A stretch of 31,287 nt of DNA, taken from CF-161 sp035259145 (GTDB lineage Bacteria > Chloroflexota > Dormibacteria > Dormibacterales > Dormibacteraceae). The notes below the pieces were generated by a model. That model was not told the DNA's origin. It saw nothing but the letters and a program-made list of their open reading frames with translations, and did not search any database. Position 1 is the first letter of the stretch; every line of letters begins with the position of its first letter. Below, one piece after another: positions 21,970 to 29,594 of the stretch. The stretch spans positions 1-31,287 of the forward strand of contig DATFWQ010000180.1 in assembly GCA_035259145.1 (NCBI GenBank), read 5' to 3'. Position numbers and translations under genes: made by a program.

Positions 21970-23804
21970 TCGCCGGCCGCCTCCAGGGTGCCGAAGTACG
22001 CTTCGCGGACTTCGCTGCTGGCCTGCACCAGCGCCGGCTCGCCCTCGATCAGCACGCGGCCCTCGTTCAGGACCGTGACCCGATCTGCGACGCTCATGAC
22101 GAAGGGCACGTTGTGCTCGATCACCAGGAGCGTGAGGCCCAGCCGCTTCAGGCGGCGGAGCAGGGCTGCCAGGGCGAGTACCTCGTGGGCGGCGAGGCCC
22201 GTCGCGGGCTCGTCGAGGATCACCAGACGGGGCCGGGCGCCCAGGCTGCGGGCTACCTCCAGCAGCCGCTTCTGGCCATGCGAGAGCACCGAGGCCGGCC
22301 GCATGGCGATCTGGCGCAGGCCCACCTCCTCGAGCCGGCTCAGCGCCAGACCGCGGAGGCGCCGCTCGTCGCGCTCGAAGCTGGGCATGCGAAGCACAGA
22401 TGCCGGCAGCCGCTGGCGAGACTCCAGATGGAGACCGACCATGGCGTTCTCGAGCACGGTCAGCCGCTCGAAGATGTGCGGGGACTGGAAGACCCGCACC
22501 ATGCCCCGGCGCGCGGTCAGGTGGGGACGCCGCGGGCCAGGCTCGCCGAACAACTCCACGGAACCTTCGTCGGGCCGCAGAAAGGCGGTGGCGACCGACA
22601 CCAGCGTGGACTTGCCGCTCCCGTTGGGCCCGATCAGGCCGTGGATGCTGCCGGTGACGACCTCCAGGTCGACGCGGTCGAGGGCCAGGACCCCGCCGAA
22701 GCGCTTGACGATGCCGGTCAGGCGCAAGGCTGGGCCTCGCTCGGCGGGCAGCGCCTCGACGAGGTTGCCGATCGGACTGGACGGCGGCTCCGGCTCCTCC
22801 AGGCTGCCCAGCCGTGACCTCTTCCAGGTGCCGACGATCCCGGCGGGCACCAGCATCATGGCTGCGAGCAGCACAGCGCCGAATATGAGCTGCTGGTAGT
22901 TGGGCGCGGTCACCTCCATGTAGTGCTGGATGGTGGCGATCACCCCGATGCCAAGCACCGGGCCGATCACCGTGGCGGTGCCGCCCAGCAGGACGCCGAT
23001 GAAAAGGATGAGAGCGCCGCTCAGATCGGCGCTCTGCGGGGTCACGAACCCGTTCAGCGTCACGTAGACGGCGCCCGCCGCTCCTGCGATGGTGGCGGAC
23101 ACGGCGAAGGCGAGGATCTGAGTGCTGTAGGCCGGGATGCCGAGGGCAGCCGCGGTGTCGGCCGACTCCCGGATCGCCATGAAAGACCGCCCGGTCCGCG
23201 ATCGCATCAGATTGCGCACGGCCAGCAGGGTCAGGACAGTGAGGGCGAGCGTCAGATAGTAGAACCCCCGGGTGCCCAGGTCGTTGCCTGCGAGCTGTGG
23301 CTGTGGCACCCCGAAAAGCCCGGTATCGGCGCCTGTGAGGCGGCCGCCGTTTGTTGCCACTCCGGCGATGATCAGGTCGAACGTGAGCGTGATCATGCCG
23401 AAGTACAGCGCGCGAGCACGCAGGCTGACGGCCGCGATCACAACCCCGGCGGAGGTGGCAGCGACCACCCCAAGCAGCATGCTCAGCCAGGTGTTGACGT
23501 GGGCCTGGGTGGCCAGGATCCCGGTCGCGTAGGCGCCGACGCCGAACAGACCCGTGTGTACGATCGAGAGCAACCCGGTGTACCCCATGCAGAGGTTGAG
23601 AGCGGTGGTGACCAGGATCGTGATCATCGAGGCGGTGATGAAGAAGAAGAGGAAGTCGTTGACCTGGAGCTGGTCCTGCAGAAGCGGCAGCACGAGCAGA
23701 CCAACCAGCCCGACCCCGGCCGCAGCGTAGAGTGCCCGCTGCGCCCGCTGCTGTGGTCCCGACGGTCGCCTGAGCTCGTCGAGCCGGCGCCGCATCTCGG
23801 CCAT
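21966..23804 (-). CDS. Fused LivM permease - LivG ATPase
   Basis: A single 612-residue polypeptide. Residues about 25-330 are a LivM-type permease with about eight to ten membrane helices and the family segment GYTGLLSIVHTGLFGVGAYA (74-93). A Pro/Glu-rich linker (about 331-357) leads to a LivG-type ATPase with Walker A GPNGSGKST (392-400), signature LSHGQ (507-511) and Walker B VILDEPATGL (528-537). The two are separate genes in Escherichia coli, while fusions are known in several high-GC groups. The ATG at 23804 shares its A with the TGA stop of the LivH gene, and the stop overlaps the LivF start, so the three are translationally coupled. The signature has H in place of G (LSHGQ). Confidence 0.9.
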   Translation of the reverse strand: MAEMRRRLDELRRPSGPQQRAQRALYAAAGVGLVGLLVLPLLQDQLQVNDFLFFFITASMITILVTTALNLCMGYTGLLSIVHTGLFGVGAYATGILATQAHVNTWLSMLLGVVAATSAGVVIAAVSLRARALYFGMITLTFDLIIAGVATNGGRLTGADTGLFGVPQPQLAGNDLGTRGFYYLTLALTVLTLLAVRNLMRSRTGRSFMAIRESADTAAALGIPAYSTQILAFAVSATIAGAAGAVYVTLNGFVTPQSADLSGALILFIGVLLGGTATVIGPVLGIGVIATIQHYMEVTAPNYQQLIFGAVLLAAMMLVPAGIVGTWKRSRLGSLEEPEPPSSPIGNLVEALPAERGPALRLTGIVKRFGGVLALDRVDLEVVTGSIHGLIGPNGSGKSTLVSVATAFLRPDEGSVELFGEPGPRRPHLTARRGMVRVFQSPHIFERLTVLENAMVGLHLESRQRLPASVLRMPSFERDERRLRGLALSRLEEVGLRQIAMRPASVLSHGQKRLLEVARSLGARPRLVILDEPATGLAAHEVLALAALLRRLKRLGLTLLVIEHNVPFVMSVADRVTVLNEGRVLIEGEPALVQASSEVREAYFGTLEAAGE

Positions 23805-24667
23805 CAGTGGACCGCCGCCCGGGACACAATGCCGTTGGGCCGCAGCAGCAGTACCAGTCCGAGCGCGGCGTAAGCGATCACGTTGGCCCAGCCCGGCGAG
23901 ATCTTGACCGCCGCCACGGCCGTGACCAACCCAAGCAGGAAGCCGCCCACGAGGGCACCGAGGCTGCTGCCCATGCCGCCTACGATCACTGCCACGAAGC
24001 CCGAGATCGTGTACCGGAGGCCCATGCTCGTGTCGGCGAACGTAACCGGAGCCACCAGAACGCCGGCAATGCCGGTGATGATCGCCGAGACGACGAAGCT
24101 GGCCTTGATCACGAGCCCGGTGTCGATGCCCATCAGCTCCGTGATGTCCAGGCTGTGTGCCGTCGCCCGGAAGGCTCGGCCATAGATCGTGAAGGCCAGG
24201 AACGCCTCGTACAGGCCGACGATGACGAGCGCGGCGACGATGATCAGGACCGTCTGCCAGGACTCGGGTGCTCCGCTGAGCGTGAAGGCGTTGCCGGCGA
24301 CCAGGCCTGGCGGGCGCACCGGGTCCCGGCCGAATGGCACGACCATTGCGTTCTCGGCCGTGACCGCGACCGCTATGGTGGCGATGATCCACGCGTAGCT
24401 ACTTCCTGAGAGCCGGATGGGCAGCACGACCAGCCGCTCGACCACGAGTCCCATGGCGACCATCGCCAGGACCACGCAGGCCAGCACCGCGGGCACCGGC
24501 AGGTGGTGGTCGACTGTCAACGAATAGGAGAGGAGCGCGCCCAGAGCCAGGAATTCACCCTGGGCGAAGTTGAGGATGCGCGTGGTGGAGAAGATGATGT
24601 TGAAGCCCAGCGCGAGAAGAGCGAACACGGCTCCGTCGACCAGACCCGACCAGACGATCGACCCCAC
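23804..24667 (-). CDS. LivH-type ABC transporter permease
   Basis: A 287-residue integral membrane protein of the branched-chain amino acid permease family, with about eight hydrophobic helices and the family segments LVDGAVFALLALGFNIIFSTT (9-29), LNFAQGEFLALGA (32-44) and GFVAVIVGGMGSSLGALVGG near the C-terminus. It pairs with the LivM domain of the next gene to form the membrane channel. The start is GTG 24667 with CAGGA just upstream and AGGAGG farther off. First gene of the minus-strand transporter unit. The 240-bp region to the divergent cupin gene holds the shared regulatory signals. Confidence 0.9.
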   Translation of the reverse strand: MGSIVWSGLVDGAVFALLALGFNIIFSTTRILNFAQGEFLALGALLSYSLTVDHHLPVPAVLACVVLAMVAMGLVVERLVVLPIRLSGSSYAWIIATIAVAVTAENAMVVPFGRDPVRPPGLVAGNAFTLSGAPESWQTVLIIVAALVIVGLYEAFLAFTIYGRAFRATAHSLDITELMGIDTGLVIKASFVVSAIITGIAGVLVAPVTFADTSMGLRYTISGFVAVIVGGMGSSLGALVGGFLLGLVTAVAAVKISPGWANVIAYAALGLVLLLRPNGIVSRAAVH

Positions 24668-24757
24668 TCCTGACGTGACCTCCTCTGATGCCTGGTCGTC
24701 GACTCTGCCGAACCGAGACCGGTCTACTTTCGGCTAGATCGGACCGGTTCGTCAACC

Positions 24758-24772
24758 GACAATTTGTCAGAC
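24758..24772. promoter_or_regulatory. Operator-like motif upstream of the permease operon
   Basis: GACAA-T-TTGTC is an 11-bp palindrome at 24758-24768, overlapped by the half-site GTCAGAC at 24766-24772. The words GACAATTT and GTCAGAC also occur in the palindrome over the binding-protein promoter (21105-21126). A TTGACG hexamer facing the permease gene lies next to it (24755-24750, minus strand), although I find no matching -10. Common control of both transporter units is inferred. Confidence 0.45.
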
Positions 24773-24790
24773 ACTGTATTCGAACTGGCC

Positions 24791-24820
24791 TTGACAATGG
24801 GCCTGAGGCGCGCCTAGTGT
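24791..24820 (+). promoter_or_regulatory. Possible promoter of the bicupin gene
   Basis: A consensus TTGACA (24791-24796) is followed after 18 bp by TAGTGT (24815-24820), a weak -10 that lies inside the CTAGTGTC palindrome. The -35 is good, but the -10 matches the consensus at only three of six positions. Confidence 0.4.
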
Positions 24821-24838
24821 CGTGACTCACGACAGTAG
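24814..24838. repeat. CTAGTGTC-type 25-bp palindrome
   Basis: GTCGTGA-C-TCACGAC (24819-24833) is perfect. Extended outward it gives 12-bp arms with one mismatch, starting with CTAG and ending with GTAG. It shares CTAGTGTCGTGA with position 1 of the window and CTAGTGTC with the 18003-18051 repeat. It lies in the leader or promoter of the bicupin gene, so it could be an operator or the minimal remnant of a mobile element. Confidence 0.6.
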
Positions 24839-24907
24839 CTTTCAGGAAGCCAGCAGCCGGAGCTTGCTGGGTTTCCCCAGCGTGATCGAACAGCAGGAGG
24901 CGCTCAC

Positions 24908-25759
24908 ATGCGGCCACACGTCGAGGTCATTCAGCAGGCCGACCTGATGCAGCACGACGCCGAGTTTCCCAGCGCGGTCGGCGGTGCCTGGCAGCGCAAC
25001 CTGTCGTACGACGAAGAGGTTGGCGCCGCGTCTACCCGGGTCGGTCTGCAGAAGGGCTGGCGGCGACCCATGGGCTACCACCACGCGATCACAGAGTGGT
25101 ACATGCTCGACGGCAAGATCGAGATCGGCGGCAAGGAGTACGGCAAGGGCACGTACTGGCGAGCACCGATCGGCATGGTCGTACCCGAGATCCGCTCGCC
25201 GGAGGGGGCGGACCTGCTCGTATACAGGGAGGCCGGCGACTACGGCTTCACCCCGACCGACCGCAGCCTGGACGACGCCGAGGACGACTGGACCTGCCTC
25301 AACGGTGACGAGATGCAGTGGCAGCCGGTCACCAAAGAGGGACCGGCCCCCGGGCTGTACATCAAGATGCTCCACCGCCACCCGGTGACCGAGGCGTACA
25401 GCCGCCTGATCTGGTCGGCGCCGGGCTGGGTCGACCACCGCCTGGCCCACCACCCCTGCTCGGAGGAGGCTTACACGCTCTCCGGGAACATGGTCTACAA
25501 CTTCGGCGACCTGTACGAGGGCGTGTACTTCTACCGGCCGGCCTGGGTGAAGCACGGCCACTTCGTCAGTGGCGAGCCCAACGGCTGCACGTGGCTGATC
25601 CGCTCCGACGGCGAGCTGACGAACCTCTACACGGGCCACAACAGCGTGATACGGGAGGAGGAGGCGCTCAACTACGACCCCACCACGGAGCGGCCCGTGC
25701 TTGCCGGTATTCCGGTGCGTTCCCGCTCGATGGGAGAGTGGGGTCTGGACGGGCAGTAG
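24908..25759 (+). CDS. Bicupin protein
   Basis: A 283-residue protein with two cupin barrels. In the first, GYHHAITEWYMLDGKIEIGGKEY (57-79) provides H58, H59 and E63, and PIGMVVPEIRSPEGADLLVY completes motif 2. In the second, HHPCSEEAYTLSGNMVYNFG (181-200) provides H181, H182 and E186/E187, with H216 and H218 in VKHGHF. A metal-dependent dioxygenase, isomerase or ring-opening enzyme is the usual role of such bicupins, but a binding role is possible. The start is ATG 24908 with AGGAGG 8 nt before. It is divergent from the importer operon and followed by a membrane protein gene, so it most likely belongs to the same catabolic locus. Confidence 0.82.
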   Translation: MRPHVEVIQQADLMQHDAEFPSAVGGAWQRNLSYDEEVGAASTRVGLQKGWRRPMGYHHAITEWYMLDGKIEIGGKEYGKGTYWRAPIGMVVPEIRSPEGADLLVYREAGDYGFTPTDRSLDDAEDDWTCLNGDEMQWQPVTKEGPAPGLYIKMLHRHPVTEAYSRLIWSAPGWVDHRLAHHPCSEEAYTLSGNMVYNFGDLYEGVYFYRPAWVKHGHFVSGEPNGCTWLIRSDGELTNLYTGHNSVIREEEALNYDPTTERPVLAGIPVRSRSMGEWGLDGQ

Positions 25760-26405
25760 CAAGATCGCCCTCGGCTATTCGCTGCTGCTGACGCTCCACA
25801 TCCTGCTCCTGGTCTACTGGCTGGGCGCGGACGTGGCCGTTTTCATCGCCAGTTTCATGCTGCGCGACCAGAGCAAGCCGGTCGAGCGGCGGTTGGCGCT
25901 GGTGCCTCTGCTGCTCCTCGTCGACATGTTCCCGAGGATGACGCTGATTGCCATGGTCCCGGTCGGCCTGGCGCTGGCCTGGGCAGGCGGGTGGGCGCCG
26001 ATCCCGGGTTGGTTGGTGGGTATCACTGTCCCGGTCGCGGTGGTCTGGCTGGCTGCCATCATGCGGCAGTTCCGGGGGTCCGTGCCCGCCATCCGGAATG
26101 CCGACATGGTAGGGCGAGCGCTGCTGCTGCTGACTGCCTTCGGGCTGGCCGGGAGCTCGCTGGCCGGCGCGGGGCCGTTCCCGGTCTGGCTCGGCGTCAA
26201 GGTCGGACTCTTCGGGGTGATCCTGGGCGCCGGGCTGGCGATCCGCCTGATCCCCTTCAGTCAGGCACTGCGGGAGCTCGGCAAAGGCTCGACCCCGGAG
26301 CGGGAGGACGCCTACGGCCGGGTCCAGCGTCAGGCCCTGGCCCCGGTGCTGACGATCTGGGGCTGCCTGGTCCTGATGACCTACATCTCCGTCGCGAAGC
26401 CCTGA
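25701..26405 (+). CDS. Six-helix membrane protein (CopD/DUF2269-like)
   Basis: A hydrophobic protein of about 210-234 residues with roughly six membrane helices, beginning with YSLLLTLHILLLVYWLGADV and including FPRMTLIAMVPVGLALAW, LVGITVPVAVVWLAAI, ALLLLTAFGLAGSSLAG and VLTIWGCLVLMTYIS. The H in the first helix and the charged RLIPFSQALRELG loop recall CopD- and DUF2269-type proteins, but this is a loose resemblance. The start is unclear. TTG 25701 is the only in-frame canonical start and would overlap the bicupin gene by 59 nt; translation might instead be coupled just after the bicupin stop from a non-canonical codon. The neighbouring acyl-CoA dehydrogenase gene converges on it with 28 bp between stops. 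Confidence 0.68.
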   Translation: MPVFRCVPARWESGVWTGSSKIALGYSLLLTLHILLLVYWLGADVAVFIASFMLRDQSKPVERRLALVPLLLLVDMFPRMTLIAMVPVGLALAWAGGWAPIPGWLVGITVPVAVVWLAAIMRQFRGSVPAIRNADMVGRALLLLTAFGLAGSSLAGAGPFPVWLGVKVGLFGVILGAGLAIRLIPFSQALRELGKGSTPEREDAYGRVQRQALAPVLTIWGCLVLMTYISVAKP

Positions 26406-26433
26406 CGCTGCCGCGTCCCGCCTTCGGCTCAGG

Positions 26434-27588
26434 TCATGGCAGCCCGTGTGTAAGCTGCCGCGCGATCACCGTCCGCAGTATGTCATTGGTGCCCTCCCCG
26501 ATCGCCATCAGTGGCGCATCCCGATACAGCCGCTCCACGTCGAACTCCTGCGAGTAGCCGTACCCGCCGTGGATGCGCATGCACTCCAGCGAGGTGCGGA
26601 TGCAGAGCTCGCTGGCGTAGAGCTTCGCCATCCCGGTCTCCAGGTCTGCCCGACCCCCCGCGTCAAGCCGGGAGGCCGCCCACCACGTGAGGAGACGCCC
26701 GGCCTGCAGCTCGGTGGCCATGTCCGCCAGCTTCAGCTGGATAGCCTGGAAGTCGGCGATCGGACGCCCGAAGGCGTGCCGCTCCCTGGCGTACGCGAGG
26801 GCCAGGTCGAGCGAAGCCTGGGCGATCCCCACCGCCCGGCCGGCGACGTTGCAGCGCCCGAACTCAAGCGCCGACAGCGCCTGCTTCAGGCCCAGCCCCT
26901 CGACGCCACCGAGCAGGTTTTCGACCGGCACCCGGCAATCCTGGAGGACCACCTCGGAGGACTCCGGCCCCTTGTATCCCAGCTTCTCGATGTCGCGGCT
27001 GACAGTGAAGCCGGGCGTCCCCGCCTCGATCATCAGGATCGACATACCCCTGTGTCGAGGCTGGACGTCGAGGTCTGTCTTCACGAGCACGGGCAGAGGG
27101 TCGGCGTGGCGCGCGTTGGTAATCCAGGTCTTGGTGCCGTTGACGACGTAGTGGTCGGCCTCCCGCCGGGCAACGCTCAGGATGCCCTGCAGGTCGCTGC
27201 CTGCGTTCGGCTCGGTAAGCGCCAGCCCACTCCTCCGCTTACCGCTGGCAAGGTCGGGCAGCCAGCGCCGCTTCTGCTCCTCGGTCCCGGAGCTCGCGAG
27301 CATGTGAGTCGCCATCGAGTGCGAGCCCAGCACGCCGGCCACTCCCATCCAGACCCGGGAGAGCTCCTCGAACACGATCGTGTACGAGACCGCGTCGATG
27401 CCGATCCCTCCGTACTCCTCGGGGACCAGCATGCCGAAGAGGCCCAGTCCCTTCATCTCTTCGATGATCTCGGTCGGGTAGCGGCCCTCATGCTCCCACT
27501 GCCGCGCAACGGGGGCGATGCTGCGCCTTGCGAAGTCGCGGATCAGTTCGCGGAAGGCTGCTTGCTGCTCATTAAGCTCGAAATCCAT
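26434..27588 (-). CDS. Acyl-CoA dehydrogenase
   Basis: A 384-residue FAD enzyme that makes an alpha,beta-double bond in an acyl-CoA, passing electrons to ETF. N-terminal helices (MDFELNEQQAAFRELIRDFA), the FAD-binding LALTEPNAGSDLQGI and TKTWITNARHAD, and the C-terminal IHGGYGYSQEFDVERLYRDA are all typical. E365 in AIGEGTNDILR is in the place of the catalytic base. ATG 27588 has GGAG 8-9 nt upstream and starts the fold exactly; the open frame farther upstream lies antisense or out of frame with the hotdog gene. It is the last gene of operon B, 55 bp behind the MaoC gene, fitting an oxidation step that provides the substrate for the two hotdog hydratases. Confidence 0.92.
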   Translation of the reverse strand: MDFELNEQQAAFRELIRDFARRSIAPVARQWEHEGRYPTEIIEEMKGLGLFGMLVPEEYGGIGIDAVSYTIVFEELSRVWMGVAGVLGSHSMATHMLASSGTEEQKRRWLPDLASGKRRSGLALTEPNAGSDLQGILSVARREADHYVVNGTKTWITNARHADPLPVLVKTDLDVQPRHRGMSILMIEAGTPGFTVSRDIEKLGYKGPESSEVVLQDCRVPVENLLGGVEGLGLKQALSALEFGRCNVAGRAVGIAQASLDLALAYARERHAFGRPIADFQAIQLKLADMATELQAGRLLTWWAASRLDAGGRADLETGMAKLYASELCIRTSLECMRIHGGYGYSQEFDVERLYRDAPLMAIGEGTNDILRTVIARQLTHGLP

Positions 27589-27643
27589 TCGCTCAGCTCC
27601 CAGTGGGTCAACACATGCAGGCGGCGGCCGCGACCCCGCCGGC

Positions 27644-28027
27644 TCACGGCACGTCCAGCTCGGTCCAGGCCGGCTCGACCGCCAACCGCTCGCCGACCAG
27701 GATGCGCTGCGCCAGCCGGATCCTCTGGCCGGCCACCGACACGACGCTGCCCTCGACACGCACGGTGTCGCCGGCGAAAACCATCGACCTGAAGCGAAAG
27801 CCCATCCGCCGCACCTGCGCCCCCGGTCCGGCCGCGTCCAGCGCCTGCTCAGCCAGCAGAGCACCCAGCATCTGGCCGTCTACAAGCGGTCCCGGCAGGC
27901 CCGCAGCGGCGATGGCGGCCGGGTCGTAGTGGGTGCCGTACCAGTCCCAGGTTGCCCCGGCGTAGGCGACCAGGTAGGTCATGTCAAGCGTCCGCTCGAG
28001 CAGCGGCAGCTCGGTCCTGGGCTTCAT
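27644..28027 (-). CDS. MaoC-type hydratase, C-terminal-like hotdog subunit
   Basis: A 127-residue hotdog protein. The hydratase-2 motif region is clear: TWDWYGTHYDPAAIAAAG (27-44) with H33 and D35, then GPLVDGQMLGALL, close to the usual D-x5-H-x-D and hGqM patterns. It would hydrate an enoyl-CoA or dehydrate a 3-hydroxyacyl-CoA. The ATG at 28027 overlaps the stop of the preceding gene by 4 nt. That neighbour encodes a MaoC N-terminal-type hotdog, so the two probably form a heteromeric hydratase like mesaconyl-CoA or HadAB-type pairs. Strong family call; the acyl chain is unknown. Confidence 0.87.
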   Translation of the reverse strand: MKPRTELPLLERTLDMTYLVAYAGATWDWYGTHYDPAAIAAAGLPGPLVDGQMLGALLAEQALDAAGPGAQVRRMGFRFRSMVFAGDTVRVEGSVVSVAGQRIRLAQRILVGERLAVEPAWTELDVP

Positions 28028-28482
28028 CGCTCCATGTAGATCAGGGTTTCCCGATTGACGGCCAGCGGCTCGCCCGCAACGGTCCGGTAGGTGGCCTCTG
28101 AGGTCACGATCAGCATCGCCTTGCCACTCGCCGAGCGGCGCTCGGCCAGGTCCGTCAGACGCCAGGTCACGCTGACATGATCACCCTCACGCACCGGCCG
28201 GAAGAACTCGTACTCGTGCCCGCCGCGGAGCTCGTGGCAGTCGCTGACGGGCAGGTCCCACTGGTGACCGCCACGCCGAAGGTCCTCGCGGGAGTCCAGG
28301 TACTGGACAGACTCACAGATGAACGTCGGCGGTGCCACGCCCTGCCGCCAGCGCGGGTTGTCGTCCCCGATCGCAAGCGCGAAACAGCGAAAGGCGGCTG
28401 CCGAGAGCGGCTCCGGAGCGATGTACGTGACCTCGCGGCCGAGGTGGGCGCGCACCTCCTCGGTGAGCAGCGTCCGGCTCAA
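28024..28482 (-). CDS. MaoC N-terminal-type (FAS1-like) hotdog subunit
   Basis: A 152-residue protein resembling the MaoC N-terminal/FAS1-like dehydratase domain (PF13452 type): FRCFALAIGDDNPRWRQGVAPPTFI (31-55), then HELRGGHEYEFFRPVREGDHVSVTWRLTDL (83-112). This subunit usually lacks the catalytic pair and helps to shape the acyl-binding channel of its partner. TTG 28482 overlaps the stop of the triple-Rid gene (TTGA), and its own stop overlaps the MaoC partner, so all three are translated in sequence. Pairing by overlap supports a two-subunit hydratase acting with the acyl-CoA dehydrogenase of the same operon. Confidence 0.85.
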   Translation of the reverse strand: MSRTLLTEEVRAHLGREVTYIAPEPLSAAAFRCFALAIGDDNPRWRQGVAPPTFICESVQYLDSREDLRRGGHQWDLPVSDCHELRGGHEYEFFRPVREGDHVSVTWRLTDLAERRSASGKAMLIVTSEATYRTVAGEPLAVNRETLIYMER

Positions 28483-29594
28483 GGCAGGATCGCCATGGGA
28501 TCGACCTCGATCAGAAACTCGGGCCGCAGAAGCCTGGGAACGACGAGGCCGGTGGAGGCGGGGAAGGGTGCGCGAAGGTGATGGGCTCGCACCTCGGCCA
28601 CCTTGCGGTAGCCCGGCAAGGCTTCAGGCAGCACGTACTCGATGGTCTTGACAAGGTGCTCGGGCCCGAGGCCGGCCGCCTCGAGCACAGACGCGATGTT
28701 GCCGTACGTGTAGTCGGCCTGGGCGACGACGTCGCCCTCGAACAGTGCCTTCCCCGACGGCGGGTCCAGGGCTGCCTGCCCGGACATGAAGAGCGCTCTG
28801 CCGGCCCTGACGGCCGGGTTGTAGGTGAGCTTCAGGTAGCGCTCCCAGCCGGGGTTCACCGCTACCTTCGGATGCCGGGAGCCAATGACGTCGACCTGGA
28901 TCAGTGCGCCTGGGTGACGGAGGCGCTCGACCAGGATCCCGGTGGCTCCAGGGTAGACCGGCCCCAGCCGTTCCCTGCGGACCCGGCCGGTGTATCGGTA
29001 GTCGGACATGGCGGAGATGGGGCAATAGTCGACGGTCTTGGTCACGTCAGCGAGTGAGAGGCCGAGAGGAGCCAGCAAGGCCGCCGCCTGGTCGTAGACC
29101 GCCGCGGTCTGGCCGACCAGGTCGCCGGCCTCGGGTGCAGTCAACGACGGCAGGTAGACGATGCCGTCGAACGGGTCTTCGCCCCCACCCTTGCTGCCGA
29201 TGACCTCGACCTCGAGCACCGCCTCGGGTCGCAGGAGGCTGCTGACCCCGACGGTGTTTATGGTGGGCCGGGCTTCGCCCAGAATCTCTCGGCGCGCACG
29301 CTCGACCTCGGGGTAGCTGTCGATTGCGGCCAGCTTCACGTACTCGATGACTCGCACGATGTCGGACAGGCCGAGGCCGGCCGCCTCCAGGATGGCCTCG
29401 ATCTTGGCGTAGGCGGTACGTACCTGCTGAGCGAGCGAGCCCTTGACCACGATCCGGCCTTGTTCGGCGTCGTACTCGGATGCTGTGTGGCCGCTCAGCA
29501 CCGCCAGGCCGCCGCCGAGGTCGAGCCCGAGTGAGAACGTGTAGCGCGTGTAGTCGAACCACGGGAAGCGCTCAGGCCGGATGGCGGCGATCAT
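28479..29594 (-). CDS. Triple-domain Rid (RidA/YjgF-like) protein
   Basis: A 371-residue protein with three successive Rid-family domains, about residues 14-134, 141-239 and 248-370. Each repeats the same core: a helix region (LAQQVRTAYAKIEAILEAAGL; LVGQTAAVYDQAAALLAPLGL; VVAQADYTYGNIASVLEAAGL), a strand with VIEYVKLAAIDSYPEV / TVDYCPISAMSDYRYT / TIEYVLPEALPGYRKV, and a final strand LEVEVIG / IQVDVIG / IEVDPMA. RidA is normally a homotrimer of single domains that hydrolyses reactive imines. Where RidA has its catalytic arginine, the domains seem to have I, G and A (hand alignment), so normal imine deamination is doubtful. Start ATG 29594 overlaps the PrpD stop. It probably handles an unstable nitrogenous or enol intermediate. 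Confidence 0.83.
   Translation of the reverse strand: MIAAIRPERFPWFDYTRYTFSLGLDLGGGLAVLSGHTASEYDAEQGRIVVKGSLAQQVRTAYAKIEAILEAAGLGLSDIVRVIEYVKLAAIDSYPEVERARREILGEARPTINTVGVSSLLRPEAVLEVEVIGSKGGGEDPFDGIVYLPSLTAPEAGDLVGQTAAVYDQAAALLAPLGLSLADVTKTVDYCPISAMSDYRYTGRVRRERLGPVYPGATGILVERLRHPGALIQVDVIGSRHPKVAVNPGWERYLKLTYNPAVRAGRALFMSGQAALDPPSGKALFEGDVVAQADYTYGNIASVLEAAGLGPEHLVKTIEYVLPEALPGYRKVAEVRAHHLRAPFPASTGLVVPRLLRPEFLIEVDPMAILP

Noticed and set aside
21223..23829. 868-residue minus-strand open frame ending in LivF
   Set aside because: The first about 620 residues are Arg/Pro/Ala-rich shadow translation of the LivM-LivG gene in another frame. LivF starts at 21969.
21966..24392. Extension of the LivM-LivG fusion upstream to 24392
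   Set aside because: The extra N-terminal part lies inside the LivH gene in another frame. ATG 23804 overlaps the LivH stop and begins the permease sequence.
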